Position numbers and translations under genes: made by a program. 64,000 bases of DNA from Protonemura montana (lineage: Eukaryota; Arthropoda; Insecta; Plecoptera; Nemouridae). Below are positions 38,501 to 47,500 of this stretch, piece after piece. How positions within the stretch are numbered: the first letter of the stretch is position 1; each line of letters begins with the position of its first letter. Under the pieces are notes generated by a model that did not search any database, was not told the DNA's origin, and was given only the letters and a program-made list of their open reading frames with translations. The DNA lies in contig OX387609.1 in the NCBI GenBank assembly GCA_947568835.1, positions 15,537,708 to 15,601,707 of the forward strand, given 5' to 3'.

Positions 38501-41500
38501 CTCAGTCAACATTGGGTTTACAGGTTTAGTCAGAATCACAGCGCTAATGTTAAACGTCCTGTCATTGGGTTTACAGGTTTAGTCAGAGTCACAGCGCTAA
38601 TGTTAAACGTCCTGCCATTGGGTTTACAGGTTTAGTCAGAGTCACAGCGCTAATGTTAATCGTCCTGTCATTGGGTTTACAGGTTTAGTCAGAGTCACAG
38701 CGCTAATGTTAAACGTCCTGTCATTGGGTTTACAGGTTTAGTTAGAGTCACAGCGCTAATGTTAAACGTCCTGTCATTGGGTTTACAGGTTTAGTCAGAG
38801 TCACAGCGCTAATGTTAAACGTCCTGTCATTGGGTTTACAGGTTTAGTTAGAGTCACAGCGCTAATGTTAAACGTCCTGTCATTGAGTTTACAGGTTAAG
38901 TCAGAGTCACAGCGCTAATGTTAAACGTCCTGCCATTGGGTTTACAGGTTTAGTCAGAGTCACAGCGCTAATGTTAAACATCCTGTCATTGGGTTTACAG
39001 GTTTAGTCAGAGTCACAGCGCTAATGTTAAACGTCCTGTCATTGGGTTAACAGGTTTAGTCAGAGTCACAGCGCTAATGTTAAACGTCCTGTCATTGGGT
39101 TTACAGGTTAAGTCAGAGTCACAGCGCTAATGTTAAACGTCCTGTCATTGGGTTTACAGGTTTAGTCAGAGTCACAGCGCTAATGTTAAACGTCCTGTCA
39201 TTGGGTTTACAGGTTTAGTCAGAGTCACAGCGCTAATCTTAAACGTCCTGTCATTGGGTTTACAGGTTTAGTCAGAGTCACAGCGCTAATGTTAAACGTC
39301 CTGTCATTGGGTTTACAGGTTTAGTCAGAGTCACAGCGCTAATGTTAAACGTCCTGTCATTGGGTTTACAGGTTTAGTCAGAGTCACAGCGCTAATGTTA
39401 AACGTCCTGTCATTGGGTTTACAGGTTTAGTCAGAGTCACAGCGCTAATGTTAAACGTCCTGTCATTGGGTTTACAGGTTTAGTCAGAGTCACAGCGCTT
39501 ATGTTAAACGTCCTGTCATTGGGTTTACAGGTTTAGTCAGAGTCACAGCGCTAATGTTAAACGTCCTGTCATTGGGTTTACAGGATTAGTCAGAGTCACA
39601 GCGCTAATGTTAAACGTCCTGTCATTGGGTTTACAGGTTTAGTCAGAGTCACAGTGCTAATGTTAAACGTCCTGTCATTGGGTTTACAGGTTTAGTCAGA
39701 GTCACAGCGCTAATGTTAAACGTCCTGTCATTGGGTTAACAGGTTTAGTCAGAGTCACAGCGCTAATGTTAAACGTCCTGTCATTGGGTTTACAGGTTAA
39801 GTCAGAGTCACAGTGGTAATGTTAAACGTCCTGTCATTGGGTTTACAGGTTTAGTCAGAGTCACAGCGCTAATGTTAAACGTCCTGTCATTGGGTTTACA
39901 GGTTTAGTCAGAGTCACAGCGCTAATGTTAAACGTCCTGTCATTGGGTTTACAGGTTTAGTCAGAGTCACAGCGCTAATGTTAAACGTCCTGTCATTGAG
40001 TTTACAGGTTTAGTCAGAGTCACAGCGCTAATGTTAAACGTCCTGCCATTGGGTTTACAGGTTTAGTCAGAGTCACAGCGCTTTTGTTAAACGTCCTGTC
40101 ATTGGGTTTACAGGTTTAGTCAGAGTCACAGCGCTAATGTTAAACGTCCTGCCATTGGGTTTACAGATTTAGTCAGAGTCACAGCGCTAATGTTAAACGT
40201 CCTGTCATTGGGTTTACAGGTTTAGTCAGAGTCACAGCGCTAATGTTAAACGTCCTGCCATTGGGTTTACAGGTTTAGTCAGAGTCACAGCGCTAATGTT
40301 AAACGTCCTGTCATTGGGTTTACAGGTTTAGTCAGAGTCACAGCGCTAATGTTAAACGTCCTGCCATTGGGTTTACAGATTTAGTCAGAGTCACAGCGCT
40401 AATGTTAAACGTCCTGTCATTGGGTTTACAGGTTTAGTCAGAGTCACAGCGCTAATGTTAAACGTCCTGTCATTGGGTTTACAGGTTTAGTCAGAGTCAC
40501 AGCGCTAATGTTAAACGTCCTGTCATTGGGTTTACAGGTTTAGTCAGAGTCACAGCGCTAATGTTAAACGTCCTGTCATTGGGTTTACAGGTTTAGTCAG
40601 AGATACAGCGCTAATGTTAAACGTCCTGTCATTGGGTTTACAGGTTTAGTCAGAGTCACAGCGCTAATGTTAAACGTCCTGTCATTGGGTTTACAGGTTT
40701 AGTCAGAGTCACAGCGCTAATATTAAACGTCCTGTCATTGGGTTTACAGGTTTAGTCAGAGTCACAGCGCTAATGTTAAACGTCCTGTCATTGGGTTTAC
40801 AGGTTTAGTCAGAGTCACAGCGCTAATGTTAAACGTCCTGTCATTGGGTTTACAGGTTTAGTCAGAGAAGTATGAGGCATGGTGTCAAAGTTTAAGAAGT
40901 TTAAGAAGTTTAAGATCCCATCTCCGTCTCGCCGGAGCTAAAAGTTTGAAAGTATCGCAACCTTAATTATTAATAATTCCGTTCGTTGTATTCTTTAATT
41001 GCACGCGTGCATTCTGATCGAGTCAGTGATTGTTTTCCACTGCACAGTTTATGCATTGGTGACAATTCCATGGCAAGGTCGCTGTAGCCAAGCGGCCGAT
41101 TGCACCTTACAAGGCGTGGCCTGACGACATGCATTCCCAGAGAAATGCATCTCTTCGATAACTGCAATTCATTCATAATATCACTGCAAGTGCGAGTGAG
41201 ATGGAGATATCACCGTCCCGTTAGAGCAAGAGAGCGCGATATATGTGTTTAGTTATTTATTCATGTCGCTGCCAATGTTGTATGCACTTTCGGTTTCTTG
41301 GTGCAACTGCATTCTGGTGCATGTGCAGCATTGCACTTTAGAGGAAAGTTTCCCACGCGTATTTGTCCCAGCGCTTGACAGTATTCTATATTGTCATATA
41401 TTGTTTATAGGTTTATACATATCCACTGACCTCAATTAACCTGGATAGAGCATAGGATCCTGCCAGCTGATCTCAAATAACCTGGATAGAGCATAGGATC

Positions 41501-44500
41501 CAGCCAGCTGATCTCAAATAACCTGGATAGAGCATAGTATCCAGCCAGCTGATCTCAAATAACCTGGATAGAGCATAGGATCCAGCCAGCTGATCTCAAA
41601 TAACCTGGATAGAGCTTAGGATCCAGCCAGCTGATCTCAAATAACCTGGATAGAGCATAGGATCCAGCCAGCTGATCTCAAATAACCTGGATAGAGCATA
41701 GGATCCAGCCAGCTGATCTCAAATAACCTGGATAGAGCATATGATCCAGTCAGCTGATCTCAAATAACCTGGATAGAGCATAGGATCCAGCCAGCTGATC
41801 TCAGATAACCTGGATAGAGCATAGGATCCAGCCAGCTGATCTCTAATAACCTGGATAGAGCAGAGGATCCAGCCAGCTGATCTCAAATAACCTGGATAGA
41901 GCATAGGATCCAGCCAGCTGATCTCAAATAACCTGGATAGAACATAGGATCCAGCCAGCTGATCTCAAATAACCTGGATAGAGCATAGGATTCAGCCAGC
42001 TGATCTCAAATAACCTGGATAGAGCATAGGATCCAGCCAGCTGATCTCAAATAACCTGGATAGAACATAGGATCCAGCCAGCTGATCTCAAATAACCTGG
42101 ATAGAGCATAGGATCCAGCCAGCTGATCTCAAATAACCTGGATAGAGCATAGGATCCAGTCAGCTGATCTTAAATAACATGGATAGAGCATAGGATCCAG
42201 CCAGCTGATCTCAAATAACCTGGATAGAGCATAGGATCCAGCCAGCTGATCTCAAATAACCTGGATAGAGCATAGGATCCAGCCAGCTGATCTCAAATAA
42301 CCTGGATAGAGCATAGGATCCAGCCAGCTGATCTCAAATAACCTGGATAGAGCATAGGATCCAGCAAGCTGATCTCAAATAACCTGGATAGAGCATAGGA
42401 TCCAGCCAGCTGATCTCAAATAACTGATTTTTTCCACCCGTAGACTTGATAAGTAAGCAATGAATATAGTTTTTCTTGTCAATAAAATCACGATTATCAT
42501 TTGAGAACAAGTCCTATTCTTTTAAGTTTATTTTTTCAAACGCTAGAGTAAATATAGTGAATGGCCGTGCGGCCTAAAAAAGAAAAATATATTGTTCTTC
42601 CATCCCCTGCCACGGGCAAACCGCTAGGCGTATGCCAAAAAAATTTTACAACTAATTTTTATTTCCGGTGCTTTAAACCTCCTGAAAATTTCGTCAAATT
42701 CTGAGCAAGTGAATGTTTTGAGTGACAGGCACTTGATATGGAATGACCCAAATATACCTCCCATTATCTCCTCGTATACTTCGTTGACAACGGATCGTTA
42801 ATTTTGCCAGCTGGTAACTACCCGAGTTGGTAACGATTCTGTTTTGGATAATGATAGGGCAACGGTTTGATTCTAGACATAATTACAAGATGGCGGGGAG
42901 GTGGGAGGGGGGGGGGCGTTGCACCATCTCTGTGACGGAGCCGGTACTTACATGGATGTTCCACAAAGAATGTCTAGCCATTTCGTGACGTCATAGCGAG
43001 GGTCTTCTGTGTCGTCACTCATTCGATGGAAGGAATTGTTGAAAATGTTGACCCTGCTCAGATCTAGACTCGGATGGTTGAGCAACTTAAAGAATAATTC
43101 TCATGAGACAGACTCTGTCTTTGTTGATTGACAACGGTTGCCATGGCGACGTCCAGTCGAATTCCGCTGAATTCAGATTGTCTTGGCATAGAATCTTGCA
43201 ATTCTACACAGAAACGAAGGTTACCGAAAATTGCCGAAGATCTGTCCATTCATCTTTTTTTGTGTGACGATCTCCAGTATCACCTTTATTTAAACAAAAC
43301 CATGCCCTATCCATGCCCTATTCCTACCCTATCCATGCCCTATCCATGCCCTATCCATGCCTTATCCCTGCTCTATTCATGCCTTATCCCTGCTCTATCC
43401 CTGCCCTATCCCTGCCTTATCCCTGCCCTATCCATGCCCTACCCCTGCCCTATCCCTGTCCTATCCATGCCCTACCCCTGCCCTATCCATGCCCTATCCC
43501 TGCCCTATCCATGCCCTACCCCTGCCCTATCCCTGCCCTATCCCTGCCCTATCCCTGCTCTATCCCTGTCCTATCCCTGCTCTATCCCTGCCCTATCCCT
43601 GCCCTATCCCTGCCCTATCCCTGCTCTATCCCTGCCCTATCCCTGCCCTATCCATGCTCTATCCCTGCCCTATCCCTGCCCTATCCATGCCCTATCCCTG
43701 CCCTATCCCTGCCCTATCCCTGCCCTATCCATGCTCTATCCCTGCTCTATCCCTGCCCTATCCCTGCCCTATCCCTGCCCTATCCATGCCCTATTCATGC
43801 CTTATCCCTGCCCTATCCCTGCCGTATCCCTGCCCAAAATCTCCCTGGCGACCGTCTACGTCACGACTGTCCCCTCGTACGTGCGACCCGTGCGTTCCGA
43901 CCCGCGACTTATTTGGTCATCATATGTCGTCTGTGACGTCACAGTCGCTCGTGACGTCACTACATGTGCCTCACGCACCTCGCTTCTACCGACCGCTGTC
44001 AGGTGGTTTAACAGACCGTTAACATAGAGACAGGCTTCTACTGGCAGCTGTCAGGCGGTTTAACAGACCGTTAACATAGAGACAGGCTTCTACTGGCAGC
44101 TGTCAGGCGGTTTAACAGACCGTTAACATAGAGACAGGCTTCTACTGGCAGCTGTCAGGCGGTTTAACAGACCGTTAACATAGAGACAGGCTTCTACTGG
44201 CAGCTGTCAGGTGGTTTAACAGACCGTTAACATAGAGACAGGCTTCTACTGGCAGCTGTCAGGTGGTTTAACAGGCCGTTAACATGAGATAGGCTTCTAC
44301 TGGCAGCTGTCAGGTGGTTTAACAGACCGTTAACATAGAGACAGGCTTCTACTGGCAGCTGTCAGGTGGTTTAACAGACCGTTAACATAGAGACAGGCTT
44401 CTACTGGCAGCTGTCAGGCGGTTTAACAGACCGTTAACATAGAGACAGGCTTCTACTGGCAGCTGTCAGGCGGTTTAACAGACCGTTAACATAGAGACAG

Positions 44501-47500
44501 GCTTCTACTGGCAGCTGTCAGGTGGTTTAACAGACCGTTAACATAGAGACAGGCTTCTACTGGCAGCTGTCAGGTGGTTTAACAGGCCGTTAACAAGGAT
44601 AGAGGGGAATTCCTTCCCTGTTTTGAGTGATTGGGAGGAAAGAAAGTATGGTTGGGAAAATTTGGCGCCTGGCGCTTGGTTTTCGATCTCAATTCAAACT
44701 TCAAGCCAAACTAAATTGCAATGTCAGTACACATCTTGATATGAAAATTAGAGACAAAATAAATAAATGAGCTGTCAGCTGTCAGCTGTCAGCTGTCAGT
44801 GCTGGAAGAGTGGTGACAGCTGATCATGTTCTTGTATCTAACCGGCCGTGTTTTGCTGACGTCTTAGCAATGTCTTGAGCTGTCACCGAGAGCTTCTTGC
44901 AAACAAACAACAAGCATTTGAAAACGTGATACAATTATCTCTCCTGACATTAAAAACCATTCTTCTTAAATGCACTTTTAAAAATAACTGTCTAACTTTC
45001 CATGCTGTACTCAGCCGCTTTGACTCCAGTGCAATGCCGTGAAACAACACAAGTCTTTCAGCAAGTTTAAATTCTAGTTTTCAAAACCTAGCATAAAAAC
45101 TATAAGATGGCATTCAGAATGCAAAGTTGTTGGCATTTAAGAAAGATGGGCGATATTCCAATGGTTGAAGTAGCCCCTGGTAGTTTTCAACTGGGTTTTG
45201 AATGCTAAGTAAAGAACAACTAAATTTCCCAACGTTTTGTAACTTGTACCTGTTACTTTATCAAGGGTAAGAGCAGTCCTGACAATTTTCCGATAACAAA
45301 AGAACCACATAAAATTATAAAGTTTACCTAGTTCAAGCTTCCTAAATGCATCTAAATAAAATAATCAGGGTCAATAACTTAAAAACAAATGTATTTTGTA
45401 TTTTCTGAAATAAAATCCCGAATACATTGGCGTTTTTACTAACTAACCAATTATATGTATGAAAATTAAACCAAATTTTCGAGATTGTCCTAACGTTATG
45501 TGACACAATCAAAATTTCCTTAAGTGATGCTTGATTTTACTCCACGACGGTTGCTCCAATTCGTATAATTCGATGGTCACTAACTAAGATCCCTCTTGTG
45601 GTAATTTCAGGCACGAAGAAGATGGAGTACAAGACTCGTCAGTGGCACGAGAAGTGCTTCTGCTGCTGCGTATGCAAGAGCGCGATCGGAACCAAGAGTT
45701 TCATCCCACGCGAGCAGGAGATTTACTGCGCCACCTGCTATGAGGAGAAGTTTGCTACACGTTGCGTCAAGTGCAACAAGGTACCAAACCTTCGAGGAGG
45801 AGAGACCAGCACCATAATAATAATACCAGACAATATCATTACCATACCAAGGCTCTAGGTCCTTGGTACTATTGGACATGAGCAGCCAACACAGTGTGTC
45901 AAAGTGACAAGGCTATGCGGTGGCCGGTCCTTGGAGCTGTTGGACAGGAGCAGCCAACACAGTATGTCAAAGGGACAAGACTAAGCGGTGGCCGGTCCTT
46001 GGTGCTGTTGAACAGGAGCAGCCAACACAGTGTGTCAAAGTGACAAGGCTAAGCGGTGGCCGGTCCTTGGTGCTGTTAGACAGGAGCAGCCAACACAGTG
46101 TGTCAAAGTGACAAGGCTAAGCGGTGGCCGGTCCTTGGTGCTGTTGGACATGAGCAGACAACACAGTGTGTCAAAGTGACAAGGCTAAGCGGTGGCCGGT
46201 CCTTGGTGCTGTTGGACAGGAGCAGCCAACACAGTGTGTCAAAGTGACAAGGCTAAGCGGTGGCCGGTCCTTGGTGCTGTTGGACAGGAGCAGCCAACAC
46301 AGTGTGTCAAAGTGACAAGGCTAAGCGGTGGCCGGTCCTTGGTGCTGTTGGACAGGAGCAGCCTACACAGTGTGTCAAAGTGACAAGGCTAAGCGGTGGC
46401 CGGTCCTTGGTGCTGTTGGACAGGAGCAGCCAACACAGTGTGTCAAAGTGGCAAGGCTAAGCGGTGGCCGGTCCTTGGTGCTATTGGACAGGAGCAGCCA
46501 ACACAAGGTGTCAAAGTGACAAGGCTAAGCGGTGGCCGGTCCTTGGTGCTGTTGGACAGGAGCAGCTAACACAGTGTGTCAAAGGGACAAGGCTAAGCGG
46601 TGGCCGGTCCTTGGTGCTGTTGGACAGGAGCAGCCAACACAGTGTGTCAAAGTGGCAAGGCTAAGCGGTGGCCGGTCCTTGGTGCTATTGGACAGGAGCA
46701 GCCAACACAAGGTGTCAAAGTGACAAGGCTAAGCGGTGGCCGGTCCTTGGTGCTGTTGGACAGGAGCAGCCAACACAGTGTGTCAAAGTGACAAGGCTAA
46801 GCGGTGGCCGGTCCTTGGTGCTGTTGGACAGGAGCAGCCAATACAGTGTGTCAAAGTGACAAGGCTAAGCGGTGGCCGGTCCTTGGTACTATTGGACAGG
46901 AGCAGCTAACACAGTGTGTCAAAGGGACAAGGCGAAGCGGTGGCCGGTCCTTGGTACTATTGGACAGGAGCAGCTAACACAGTGTGTCAAAGGGACAAGG
47001 CTAAGCGGTGACCGGTCCTTGGTGCTGTTGGACAGGAGCAGCCAACACAGTGTGTCAAAGTGACAAGGCTAAGCGGTGGCTGGTCCTTGGTGATGTTGGA
47101 CAGGAGCAGCCAACACAGTGTGTCAAAGTGACAAGGCTAAGCGGTGGCCGGTCCTTGGTGCTGTTGGACAGGAGCAGCCAACACAGTGTGTCAAAGTGAC
47201 AAGGCTAAGCGGTGGCCGGTCCTTGGTGCTGATGGACAGGAGCAGCCAACACAGTGTGTCAAAGTGACAAGGCTAAGCGGTGGCTGGTCCTTGGTGCTGT
47301 TGGACAGGAGCAGCCAACACAGTGTGTCAAAGTGACAAGGCTAAGCGGTGGCCGGTCCTTGGGCTGTTGGACAGGAGCAGCCAACACAGTGTGTCAAAGG
47401 GACAAGGCTAAGCGGTGGCCGGTCCTTGGTGCTGTTGGACAGGAGCAGCCAACACAGTGTGTCAAAGGGACAAGGCTAAGCGGTGGCCGGTCCTTGGTGC

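Noticed and set aside
43128..44027. MATSSRIPLNSDC... frame as another LIM first exon
   Set aside because: The donor after AAG at about 43218 leaves phase 2, which does not fit the exon at 45611, and the frame otherwise runs straight into the 11-bp satellite.
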